From the NCBI GenBank assembly GCA_029262775.1, contig JAJCYR010000021.1, positions 1-64,000 on the forward strand: DNA of 64,000 nucleotides, in the 5' to 3' direction. Of the stretch, positions 19,884 through 28,814 are shown one piece after another (positions within the stretch are counted from its first letter, which is position 1; each line of letters begins with the position of its first letter). Both the position numbers and the translations under genes were made by a program. Origin of the DNA: Bacteroidota bacterium. Its GTDB lineage: Bacteria; Bacteroidota; Rhodothermia; Rhodothermales; UBA10348. The notes beneath the pieces are model-generated. The model worked only from the letters and a program-made list of their open reading frames with translations. It did not search any database and was not told where the DNA came from.

Positions 19884-20546
19884 TCAGCTGTCTCGTATGA
19901 TGGTGATGCGTTCTTCCCGACTGGGGCGGACCGGGTCATCGGCCGACGGCATGACGAAGGCCAGCACGATGTAGGCGAGCAGTAGCGGACCTCCCCCGGA
20001 AACGACGGTTCCAACGACGAGGGCAATGCGCACGAGCGTTGAATCGACCCCGAAATAGTCTGCGATTCCGCCCGCGACCCCGGCAATTTTCTTATCACGA
20101 CTTTTGGTCAGCCGTTTCTTCCGGCTTGAAGTGATGGATTCCTTCGCACGCCGGGCTTCAGACGAGGCCAGCTTTTTCTCGGCTTTTCTACGTGCGCGTT
20201 TCCGGCCGGGGCGCCAGGACAATACGCCAAAACCGGTCAGAACAATGAGCAGACCGGCAAGCCAGGGCAGCATTCCGGCCAGTACGGTCAGATCCACTCC
20301 GCTGCCCCAAAGCCCGATCTGCTGGAAGATGAAGGCGATGCCTACCAGAATGACGGACATGCCGGCCAGCGTGGGCAGGTTCAACGAGGACGACCCTTCT
20401 TCGGGCTCCTCCTCGAACAGCATGACCTCGAGGTCCTCGTTCGAGAGCGCATCGAGGTCGGGATAGGCGTCGTACACGTCTCGTTGCGCGCGGTGCGGCG
20501 CGTCAATGGGTGATCGGAACGGTCTTTCGGATGTGCTCATGCTCAT
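19884..20546 (-). CDS. PspC domain protein with N-terminal two-TM extension
   Basis: C-terminal KKIAGVAGGIADYFGVDSTLVRIALVVGTVV...YIVLAFVMP; two upstream hydrophobic segments. Confidence 0.85.
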   Translation of the reverse strand: MSMSTSERPFRSPIDAPHRAQRDVYDAYPDLDALSNEDLEVMLFEEEPEEGSSSLNLPTLAGMSVILVGIAFIFQQIGLWGSGVDLTVLAGMLPWLAGLLIVLTGFGVLSWRPGRKRARRKAEKKLASSEARRAKESITSSRKKRLTKSRDKKIAGVAGGIADYFGVDSTLVRIALVVGTVVSGGGPLLLAYIVLAFVMPSADDPVRPSREERITIIRDS

Positions 20547-20577
20547 ACTGACGGACTACGAACAGGTGGAGGATAGG

Positions 20578-21135
20578 TTACGTGGATATTATGACATGCC
20601 TGATGGGTACGTCGTGTGCTTCGTTCGGGAGTGCCTCCACAAAACCGCTACCGAATATCGGACATATGGTTTCTGCATGCACGCCCGGGAGCCACCTGTC
20701 GTAGTACCCGCCCCCATAACCCAGCCGAAACCCCTGGCGGTCAACGGCCAGCGCCGGTACAATGACGACGTCCGGTATATCCGCGTGAAAAAGGGTCGAT
20801 GCGACGGGTTCCAGCATGCCCATGGGCGCGGCGTGCAGGGAGTCTGGACCCGTGTACCGGCCGGCCCCGAGCCCACTACCGACCACAACGGGCAGCCATA
20901 CGCGTCGGCCTTCTGCCACCCACGCGTCAATCAGGGGCTGCAGGTTCGGCTCGCGCAGGAGCGTCATGGGCCAAAAGACGTGAATGTCCGACGCCATGGC
21001 CACGACCGGGTGCCTGGTGAGGCGCTCGCAGAGAACGGAACTTTCGCGCTCCCAATCGGCTTCAGTCATGCTGCGCCGCGCGTCTCGGAATTTCTGCCGA
21101 AGCACGTCTTTTTTTACCGAAGAATCTGTAGTCAT
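20578..21135 (-). CDS. 5-formyltetrahydrofolate cyclo-ligase family protein
   Basis: VKKDVLRQKFRDARRSMT...; VDRQGFRLGYGGGYYDRWLP. Confidence 0.92.
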   Translation of the reverse strand: MTTDSSVKKDVLRQKFRDARRSMTEADWERESSVLCERLTRHPVVAMASDIHVFWPMTLLREPNLQPLIDAWVAEGRRVWLPVVVGSGLGAGRYTGPDSLHAAPMGMLEPVASTLFHADIPDVVIVPALAVDRQGFRLGYGGGYYDRWLPGVHAETICPIFGSGFVEALPNEAHDVPIRHVIIST

Positions 21136-21514
21136 GCCGAACCGATTGGACGAATTCGAAGCGTATCGAGAAAAAATGAACGCCCGTATCCTGTCAAAAG
21201 ATACGCACCTGGGCATTCGCCGCTTCTTCAATCTGGATACGAACGCCTATGCCGAAGGCGCCCTCCCCAGTGCGACGAAGCAGTTGCTGGGACTGGTCGC
21301 ATCGATGGTACTCCGGTGCAACGACTGCATTGACTACCACGTCCTCGAGTGCATTGAATCTGGTTTTACCGATGCGGAACTCGACGAGGCGTTCAACACC
21401 GCCCTCGTTGTGGGGGGATCGATTGTGATTCCGCATCTGCGTCATGCGGTGGAGACGCGCGACCTGGCGCGCAGCCGCAGGTCGGGCCCTACGCGTGAAG
21501 ATGACAATAAATAG
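21134..21514 (+). CDS. Carboxymuconolactone decarboxylase (AhpD-like) family protein
   Basis: LGLVASMVLRCNDCIDYHVLECIESGFTDAELDEAFNTALVVGGSIVIPHLRHA. Confidence 0.9.
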   Translation: MPNRLDEFEAYREKMNARILSKDTHLGIRRFFNLDTNAYAEGALPSATKQLLGLVASMVLRCNDCIDYHVLECIESGFTDAELDEAFNTALVVGGSIVIPHLRHAVETRDLARSRRSGPTREDDNK

Positions 21515-21595
21515 GGTCAAAGTGGGTAAGGAAACTGTTTTCTTTGTATTTTGTCCAGTCTGCGCCGTTTTTGGCGAGAACCACGATTCCTGAAC

Positions 21596-22948
21596 ATGTT
21601 CGACAATCTTTCAGAAAAGTTGGAGGGTGCGCTCAAGTCCATTGCTGGACAGGGGCGGATCACGGAGCTGAATATCGCGTCCACGATGCGCGAAATTCGG
21701 CGCGCTTTGCTGGATGCTGATGTCAATTTCCAGGTAGCGAAGGATTTCACGGATCGGGTCAGGGAAAAAGCGCTCGGCTCGGACGTGCTCACGTCCGTAT
21801 CGCCGGGGCAGCAGCTCGTCAAGATTGTCTATGACGAACTGGTCCATTTCCTGGGTGGTGAACAGCAGGATATCCATCTTGCCTCGCGCCCGCCGACCGT
21901 GATTCTTGTTGCTGGCCTCCAGGGATCGGGGAAAACCACGTTTTCCGGCAAACTTGCGAAGTACTTCAAAAGTCAGGGGCGCAGTCCCATGTTGGTTGCG
22001 GCTGACGTTTACCGTCCGGCAGCCGTGGATCAGCTGAGAATGCTCTCTGAACAGATCGGAGTGCCCGTATTCACGCTGGAAGAAGGAGGTCAGGTCGTTC
22101 AGGATCCCGTCCGAATAGCCCGCGAAGCCGTTTCCGAGGCGCGCAAGCAGGTACGCGACATGGTGATCATCGATACGGCAGGACGCCTTCACGTTGACCA
22201 GCGCATGATGGCCGAGGTGTCGGACATCCGCGCTGCCGTTGAGCCCGATGAAATCCTGTTCGTGGTCGACGCCATGACAGGGCAGGATGCGGTCAATACG
22301 GCTGTCGAATTCAACCGGCAGCTGAATTTTGACGGCGTCGTTCTGACGAAGCTTGATGGCGACACGCGCGGAGGGGCTGCTCTTTCCATTCGCCGCGTCG
22401 TCGACAAACCCATCAAATTCGCCTCTACAGGTGAAAAACTCGATGCCCTTACGCCGTTCTACCCGGAACGGATGGCGCAGCGTATTCTGGGAATGGGGGA
22501 CGTGGTCAGTTTCGTCGAGAAAGCCCAGGAGCAAATCGACGAAAAACAGGCAGAGAAGCTCCAGGGACGCATTCGGTCGGAATCATTCGACCTCAATGAT
22601 TTCCTGGACCAGCTTGGGCGCCTCAAGAAAATGGGCTCGCTGACCGACCTTGTGGGCATGATGCCCGGCGTCGGCAGCAAACTCAAGGACGTGGATATTG
22701 ACGACGACGCGTTTGTACATGTCGAAGCCATCATCCAGTCCATGACGGAGGAAGAGCGCAGCGACCCGGATCTGATCAACGGTAGCCGCCGCCGACGCAT
22801 TGCGCGGGGAAGTGGCGTTGAAGTCCGGGATGTGAACCAACTCCTGAAACAGTTTCGGGACATGAAAAAGATGATGAAGACCATGACCAAAATGATGGGC
22901 AAGGGCCGCTCGCTCGACCTGTCAAACCTCATGGGCCGCATCAACTGA
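21596..22948 (+). CDS. ffh: Signal recognition particle protein Ffh (SRP54)
   Basis: [44 protein letters not shown]; Met-rich C-terminus. Confidence 0.98.
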   Translation: MFDNLSEKLEGALKSIAGQGRITELNIASTMREIRRALLDADVNFQVAKDFTDRVREKALGSDVLTSVSPGQQLVKIVYDELVHFLGGEQQDIHLASRPPTVILVAGLQGSGKTTFSGKLAKYFKSQGRSPMLVAADVYRPAAVDQLRMLSEQIGVPVFTLEEGGQVVQDPVRIAREAVSEARKQVRDMVIIDTAGRLHVDQRMMAEVSDIRAAVEPDEILFVVDAMTGQDAVNTAVEFNRQLNFDGVVLTKLDGDTRGGAALSIRRVVDKPIKFASTGEKLDALTPFYPERMAQRILGMGDVVSFVEKAQEQIDEKQAEKLQGRIRSESFDLNDFLDQLGRLKKMGSLTDLVGMMPGVGSKLKDVDIDDDAFVHVEAIIQSMTEEERSDPDLINGSRRRRIARGSGVEVRDVNQLLKQFRDMKKMMKTMTKMMGKGRSLDLSNLMGRIN

Positions 22949-22974
22949 ATCCATCAACTTATATTTGAATACTC

Positions 22975-23790
22975 GTGGCAGTTAAACTTCGATTGAAACG
23001 CATGGGTCGGCGCAAGCGCCCGGTCTATGCCATTGTTGCAACGGACGCACGTCATCCGCGCGACGGACGGTACATTGAAGATCTGGGTCGATACGCCCCG
23101 CTCAACGAACCCGCCACCGTCTCCGTGGCCGCCGATCGCGTCCACTACTGGCTGGACAACGGCGCCCAGCCGTCCGATACGGTCCGCTCGCTGCTCAAGA
23201 AGCAGGGCGTCCTTCTGGCATACAGCATGCAGAAGAACGGCGCATCGGAAGACGCTATCAGGGAGGCGGTCGAGGCCCACGTGGCGCGGCATGCATCCAA
23301 GTCATCCCAGGCGGCCAAGCTCACGCCGACCGAGCGCCGTGCCGCGGCTCTGAAGGCGGAAGAGGAGGTGGCCAAGGCGAAGGAAGCCGAACTGGCGAAG
23401 AAACGGGCCGAAGAGGAGGCTGTCGCCAAAAAGGCTGCCGACGAGGCGCGCAGGAAAGCCGAAGAGGAGCGCGCCGTTGCGGCCGCCGAAGCCAAGGCCG
23501 AACAGGAGGCTGCCAACAAGGCGCAGGCCGATGCGGAGAAGGCACCAGTCGCTGCCGCGGAGCCGAAGGCAGAAGCTGCCGCGGAGCCGAAGGCCGAAGC
23601 TGCCGCCGAGCCGAAGGCCGAAGCTGCCGCCGAGCCGAAGGCCGAAGCTGCCGCCGAGCCGAAGGCCGAAGCTGCCGCCGAGCCGAAAGTCGAAGCTGCC
23701 GCCGAGCCGAAAGCCGAAGCTGCCGCCGAGCCGAAAGCCGAAGCTGCCGCCGAGCCGAAGGCCAACGAGGACAAGGAAAAGTCCGCCTGA
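22975..23790 (+). CDS. rpsP: 30S ribosomal protein S16 with long Ala/Glu/Lys-rich C-terminal extension (GTG start)
   Basis: AVKLRLKRMGRRKRPVYAIVATDARHPRDGRYIEDLGRYAPLNEP; 271 aa total. Confidence 0.97.
   Translation: MAVKLRLKRMGRRKRPVYAIVATDARHPRDGRYIEDLGRYAPLNEPATVSVAADRVHYWLDNGAQPSDTVRSLLKKQGVLLAYSMQKNGASEDAIREAVEAHVARHASKSSQAAKLTPTERRAAALKAEEEVAKAKEAELAKKRAEEEAVAKKAADEARRKAEEERAVAAAEAKAEQEAANKAQADAEKAPVAAAEPKAEAAAEPKAEAAAEPKAEAAAEPKAEAAAEPKAEAAAEPKVEAAAEPKAEAAAEPKAEAAAEPKANEDKEKSA
23551..23766 (+). repeat. Nine tandem copies of a 24-bp unit inside rpsP (AAEPKAEA at protein level)
   Basis: Counted directly; units gctgccgcSgagccgaaRgYMgaa. Confidence 0.95.
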
Positions 23791-23814
23791 TCACCGCTAT
23801 ACGGGGCACGATTC

Positions 23815-24336
23815 ATGGCACACCAACTACGCCAGATTGGCCGGATTGTCCGGCCGCATGGTGTTCGGGGTGAGCTGAAGGTGGCCCCGGAAACGGACCG
23901 GCCGGAGATCTATCTGGATCTTCAGGCGGTCCTGGTTGGCTCGGATAACGAGTCGGCTGTGTCCTTTGACATATTGTCTGCCAATGTGGTCCCTTCACGA
24001 CACGGTGTTACGGCTATCGTTCAGTTGAAGACAGTATCTTCGCGGAATGAAGCCGAGGCGCTGGTGGGACGACTCGTTTTCGCGAGAGATGCCGATTTGC
24101 CAGGCCTCGCCGATGATGAGTTCTACTACAATGACGTGATCGGACTGCCAGCTGTAGATCAGCATGGCGTTCTGCTGGGCACGATCAAGGATATCCTCGA
24201 AGCGCCTGCCCAGGACAAACTGGTCATTTCCAGATCCGGGCGAGCAGATGTGCTGGTTCCCCTTGTGCCTGCTTTCATTGGCAGCGTATCGGGCGACCAG
24301 GTCGTCATCCATACCATCGAAGGTCTCTTCGACTGA
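23815..24336 (+). CDS. rimM: Ribosome maturation factor RimM
   Basis: LRQIGRIVRPHGVRGELKVAPETDRPE; PRC-barrel DEFYYNDVIGLPAVDQHGVLLGTIKDI. Confidence 0.95.
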   Translation: MAHQLRQIGRIVRPHGVRGELKVAPETDRPEIYLDLQAVLVGSDNESAVSFDILSANVVPSRHGVTAIVQLKTVSSRNEAEALVGRLVFARDADLPGLADDEFYYNDVIGLPAVDQHGVLLGTIKDILEAPAQDKLVISRSGRADVLVPLVPAFIGSVSGDQVVIHTIEGLFD

Positions 24337-24350
24337 CCGCCGGACGGCTC

Positions 24351-25037
24351 ATGCGCATTGATATCATAACGGCTTTACCCCACCTTGTGGAGTCACCGCT
24401 CTCCCACAGCATTGTGGGGCGGGCGCGGGCTGCTGGTCTTCTCGATGTGCACATACACGATTTGCGGTCGTTCGGCTTGGGACGCTACCGACAAATCGAC
24501 GATGAGCCGTACGGGGGGGGAGCAGGAATGGTGCTCAAGGTCGAGCCGCTGTTCGATTGCCTGAAAGCGGTAATGGCGGAATCTCCGGACATACCGGTAG
24601 ACGAGGTTATCTACATGACCCCCGATGCGCAGGTGTTGACGCAGGCCACGGTCAATGGGCTCACGCTCAAAAGCCGGTTGGTCGTAATTGCCGGTCACTA
24701 CAAAGGGATTGACCAGCGCGTACGCGATGCGGTTGTGACTATGGAAATCTCGATCGGCGACTACGTCCTGAGTGGGGGGGAACTACCCGCATGTGTGCTT
24801 GTTGACGCGCTCGCTCGACTGATTCCGGGGGTCATTACGGACGCGGAGTCGGCGCTGACCGATTCGTTCCAGGATGGACTTCTCGATGCGCCCATGTACA
24901 CGCGTCCAGCCTCATACCGGGGAATGGACGTTCCGAACGTGCTGCTCAGCGGAAACCACGAATTCATCCGGGAGTGGAGAGAACGCATGCGTGTGGAAAA
25001 AACACGGCGCATCCGGCCCGACATGCTCGGCGATTGA
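24351..25037 (+). CDS. trmD: tRNA (guanine37-N1)-methyltransferase
   Basis: DDEPYGGGAGMVLKVEP; EISIGDYVLSGGELPACVLVDALARLIPGV. Confidence 0.97.
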   Translation: MRIDIITALPHLVESPLSHSIVGRARAAGLLDVHIHDLRSFGLGRYRQIDDEPYGGGAGMVLKVEPLFDCLKAVMAESPDIPVDEVIYMTPDAQVLTQATVNGLTLKSRLVVIAGHYKGIDQRVRDAVVTMEISIGDYVLSGGELPACVLVDALARLIPGVITDAESALTDSFQDGLLDAPMYTRPASYRGMDVPNVLLSGNHEFIREWRERMRVEKTRRIRPDMLGD

Positions 25038-25100
25038 CACATTCATTGGCAGACAGTACCTATTTTCACTTTATTCTGAGCCCGAATTGCGAGGTATACC

Positions 25101-25451
25101 ATGGCAACTGACGTCATGAACATGATTGAAGAGTCGCAGAAGCGCGACGATATCCCTGTTTTTACGACAGGCGACACCGTGAATGTGCACGTACGCGTCG
25201 TGGAAGGCGACAAAGAGCGTATCCAGCAGTATCAGGGAGTTGTTCTCGGCTTCAAGGGCTCAGGTGCGCGCCGTACGTTCACTGTACGCAAAGTCTCGAA
25301 CAACGTGGGCGTTGAGCGTATTTTCCCCGTCTTCTCCCCTAAGATTGCCAAGATTGAGCGGGTTCGGGAAGGAAGTGTTCGTCGTGCCAAGCTCTACTAC
25401 CTGCGCGATCGCCGCGGCAAGGCTACCCGTATCAAGGAGCGTCAGCGCTAG
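25101..25451 (+). CDS. rplS: 50S ribosomal protein L19
   Basis: [56 protein letters not shown]. Confidence 0.98.
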   Translation: MATDVMNMIEESQKRDDIPVFTTGDTVNVHVRVVEGDKERIQQYQGVVLGFKGSGARRTFTVRKVSNNVGVERIFPVFSPKIAKIERVREGSVRRAKLYYLRDRRGKATRIKERQR

Positions 25452-25458
25452 CCGCGCC

Positions 25459-26190
25459 GTGCGTCTTGCAATCTGGGATACGCCTTTCACAGAGCCGGTG
25501 GGACGCGCCTTCGATCCGGTGCCAGGTGCGTCCGTATTTCGGGGCTCGTCGGTAGAGGTGGTAGCCAGACTCGCGGCGAATCAGGCCGATGTGGCGCTGG
25601 TGCCTGCCGACCATGCGCTTACGGTTTCGGATAATGTCGACATCCTGCCTTCGGTAGCGGTGTCCATGTGGCTGGCCGGGAGCACGCGCCTCGTCCTCCC
25701 GAGTGGCCTTTCAAGTCCGGTACTGTCCCTGCATACGGGACCTGAATCCCTGTACATGACGCTGCTGGCGCGAATTGTCCTGAAGGAGCATTACGGAAAG
25801 CAGATGCTCATCCTGGACGGAGGAGACGTGCCTCTCGATCCTCCCTGGATGCCCTTGGTGGTTGCAGAAGGAGACGGCGAACCGTTTGAGATCGACCTCG
25901 CACAGGAATGGTTGGAAATGGCTCACTATCCGCTCGTCGCGGGACTGTTCATCACGCGCAAGGGGCAGGCTACGAGTGAGGTGATTCGGAGTGTCCGCGA
26001 TGTTGTCGTGGCCTTCGACGACGAGCGCAGCGACCAGGAGCGCGAGATGATTCGTCTTCGCCTCGACGACGTGTCGGTTGCCAGCCTCAGTGAACTCGCT
26101 GACTATTTGTTTTATTACGGGATGACACCCGAGATTCCAGGTGTCACGTTTGCGAGCTTGGATGAGGAAGAAGACGGGCCACACGAATGA
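25459..26190 (+). CDS. MqnA/MqnD-like (periplasmic-binding-fold) menaquinone biosynthesis family protein
   Basis: VRLAIWDTPFTEPVGRAFDP...NQADVALVPADHALTVSDNVDILPSVAVS; in-frame GTG start. Confidence 0.6.
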   Translation: MRLAIWDTPFTEPVGRAFDPVPGASVFRGSSVEVVARLAANQADVALVPADHALTVSDNVDILPSVAVSMWLAGSTRLVLPSGLSSPVLSLHTGPESLYMTLLARIVLKEHYGKQMLILDGGDVPLDPPWMPLVVAEGDGEPFEIDLAQEWLEMAHYPLVAGLFITRKGQATSEVIRSVRDVVVAFDDERSDQEREMIRLRLDDVSVASLSELADYLFYYGMTPEIPGVTFASLDEEEDGPHE

Positions 26191-26642
26191 CGGACACGCG
26201 CAAGATTGTTACCAAAAACAGAAAAGCCACCCACGAATACCACATCGAGGAGCGTGTGGAAGCCGGCCTCGCGCTGCGCGGCACCGAGGTCAAGGCGCTC
26301 CGGCATGGCAAGGCCAACCTGCAGGAAGCATTCTGCGCCCTCGAAGGGGGGGAAATGAAGCTCCTCCAATGCCACATTGCGCCGTACGAGTTCGGTAATC
26401 GCCTGAATCACGACCCGTTGCGGCCACGCACGCTGCTCATGCATCGTCGCGAGATTGACCGGTTTGCCAAAGCAACGCAACAGAAAGGGTATACCATCAT
26501 TCCATTGTCCATCTACTTCAAAGACGGGCGGGCGAAGGTTGAAATCGGGCTGGCCAAGGGCAAGAAGTTGTACGACAAGCGGCAGGATATAGCCGATCGG
26601 GATACCAAACGGCGGATGGACCGGTTGTCCAAGGTGCGTTGA
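26187..26642 (+). CDS. smpB: SsrA-binding protein
   Basis: KIVTKNRKATHEYHIEERVEAGLALRGTEVKALRHGKANLQEAF. Confidence 0.98.
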   Translation: MTDTRKIVTKNRKATHEYHIEERVEAGLALRGTEVKALRHGKANLQEAFCALEGGEMKLLQCHIAPYEFGNRLNHDPLRPRTLLMHRREIDRFAKATQQKGYTIIPLSIYFKDGRAKVEIGLAKGKKLYDKRQDIADRDTKRRMDRLSKVR

Positions 26643-26720
26643 CCGACCGTTCGCGGACCAAACCATACAGATGATCATATTGCCGGGGGCCGCGACGTTC
26701 GTGAGGGGTATACTACGGGC

Positions 26721-28814
26721 ATGATTTCTGTAACTGTCGTTGTCAGGCTCTCTCTGCGCACGCTGCTGCTGGTAGCGGTCGTGATGGCGCTGCAGGTACC
26801 AACATCGGCGGGCAGGCAGGTGTTGACAGGCGATGAGGTACCAGTGAGTGTGGCCCTTCGTCAGGCCTACGAGGCAATGCGCGGGCCGGTGGAAGGGCGT
26901 GAAAGAGGCGAAGTCCAGCTCAAGGAAGTGCTCTACGCCTATCCGTCGCATAAACGGGCCCGGGAAGTGGACCTCTGGCGCCGATACCGGTTTGGCGGAT
27001 CGTTCATGCCGGTGATTCGTCATGAACTCAGGGAGCGCGCCGCGACGCGCCTGATAGAGGAAGATTCATCGAGCGCCGGGGCGCATCTTGTGCTCGGGCT
27101 GCTGGAAATGGACCTGTTCCGGGAGGCTCACAACCGTGTGCAGCTACCCTCCCGCCTGGCGGAGGGAAACCGGATCGACTCGTGGTTGGGGTTCGTCGAT
27201 GTGGCCATTGAGAAGACAGGCGATCAAACGCTGGTCTCCCTGTTTGACAGCGAGTTACTGGGTGCCCGCGCCCGCCTCGTGCGCGATGATGACGTGGCGA
27301 CGAGCCATGCCGATCGCGCCCGGGAGTATCTGACCACCGCCCTTGCGGACCCTTTCTGGGCAGCCGAAGCCGGACGAAGCTTGGCGGAACTGGGTATCAG
27401 AACGCGTGACGGGGAGCTGATCGCGCGTGTTGCGGCCCGCTTGGCAGCGCATGGAGAGTTCGAGGCACAGGCCCAGGAATACTGGACGCTGCATTACATC
27501 CTGCGTGGGCAGGTCGATAGAGCGCTCGAAAGTCATGCAGCGGCCGTCGAGGCCATGGACACCAACCGGCGGGTGCAGGTCGAGGATCTGCAGGTACTGG
27601 CACCTCCCTCTCAGGTCGCCGCGGATTCGACGCGTGACAACTGGTTGGACAGGGATCCGCTGTGGATGACCGAGGGCAACGAACGGGCGGCAGAGCATTT
27701 GGCACGTGTCGTTGCCGTGGAGCTGCTCTTCGGAACGCCTGACGACCCGGGCCGGGCTCTTTTTTCCGATCCCGGGCAACTTGTCCTCCGGTACGGAATC
27801 CCCTCAGAGACCGTGCAGTTTTCGTCTGACGTGGACGGGTATATGCTGCTCAACTATCCGGATCAATATTACCTGTTTCACGACATGGCCAAAGCCGGGA
27901 AATGGATTTTTTTCAGTAGCTCGGCGGCCGCGCTCACCGGACCCAGGAGTGTTGCCCCGCAGTGGGAACGGGATTTCGCCCTGCGGGCACGGGAAGCATT
28001 TGAACTCCAACCTGATATTGGCCGCGTGCCCAGCCTGACTCGGACGGATATGGACACAGCCTGGTACGTTTTTCCAGACGGCGAGCAGCTGTCTGGGGGT
28101 GGACAGATGTCGGTCGTAGCGGCTTGGTGTGCACCGGAAGATTTCGCGGACCTCGTCGTCGAAATGGGGATGTATGCCGTTGCCGACGGGTCTCAGCGTA
28201 TCCGCCATCTCAGGGAATGGAAGGCGTCCGTGCGCAGGAATCAACAGGGGGCGACCTGCCATGCCGATACGCAGCATGCAGACGTGCCGGTGGGTATGTG
28301 GCGGCTCTCGCTCGAAGCGGTGGCGAGGGACGCGTACGCCGTGTCGCGGCACCGTGTCGCTGTATCGACCATGAGTAGCGTGGTTCCGGCCCGTCTGATT
28401 GTGGACCGGGAGCCGGGTGCGGCGCCGCCGGCCGGGTTCTTTGAGCGGGGAGACGTCTGGATTCAGCCGCTGGTGCCGGCGAAAATCCGTGCGGACGAAC
28501 CGGTGTCGGTCTATGCCGAAGTGACCGGGATTCCACCGGCCACAGGATTGATATTGATCGAGGCTGTACTGCGCAAAAGGCGGGACGAGACGCGCAGACG
28601 GTGGTTTCGGGGGGGGCAGCAGGAAGCCGTGTCGGTCCGGTTCAAACAGGACGTGACGGGCGCGCGGGCGGCTGTTCGCGTTGCACTCGACGTGTCGAAT
28701 GTGGAGCCGGGAGCCTATGACCTTGTAGTGCGTGTGACGGGCGGTGATGAGGAATCGTATGCAACCGAAAACCGGACGACGCTTATCGTATTGGAGGATG
28801 TGGATGCGAGATAA
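26721..28814 (+). CDS. Secreted GWxTD-domain-like protein of unknown function
   Basis: Signal peptide; DRDPLWMTEGNERAAEHLARVVAVELLFGTP...SDPGQLVLRYGIPSE resembles the GWxTD family, signature degenerate. Confidence 0.6.
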   Translation: MISVTVVVRLSLRTLLLVAVVMALQVPTSAGRQVLTGDEVPVSVALRQAYEAMRGPVEGRERGEVQLKEVLYAYPSHKRAREVDLWRRYRFGGSFMPVIRHELRERAATRLIEEDSSSAGAHLVLGLLEMDLFREAHNRVQLPSRLAEGNRIDSWLGFVDVAIEKTGDQTLVSLFDSELLGARARLVRDDDVATSHADRAREYLTTALADPFWAAEAGRSLAELGIRTRDGELIARVAARLAAHGEFEAQAQEYWTLHYILRGQVDRALESHAAAVEAMDTNRRVQVEDLQVLAPPSQVAADSTRDNWLDRDPLWMTEGNERAAEHLARVVAVELLFGTPDDPGRALFSDPGQLVLRYGIPSETVQFSSDVDGYMLLNYPDQYYLFHDMAKAGKWIFFSSSAAALTGPRSVAPQWERDFALRAREAFELQPDIGRVPSLTRTDMDTAWYVFPDGEQLSGGGQMSVVAAWCAPEDFADLVVEMGMYAVADGSQRIRHLREWKASVRRNQQGATCHADTQHADVPVGMWRLSLEAVARDAYAVSRHRVAVSTMSSVVPARLIVDREPGAAPPAGFFERGDVWIQPLVPAKIRADEPVSVYAEVTGIPPATGLILIEAVLRKRRDETRRRWFRGGQQEAVSVRFKQDVTGARAAVRVALDVSNVEPGAYDLVVRVTGGDEESYATENRTTLIVLEDVDAR

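Noticed and set aside
23551-23766. Possible CRISPR array
   Set aside because: Repeat units are contiguous, in frame with rpsP and lack spacers.
23145-23816. Minus-strand Ala/Ser/Phe repeat protein (FGSAAASA)n
   Set aside because: Antisense readout of the rpsP 24-bp repeat; no independent coding evidence.
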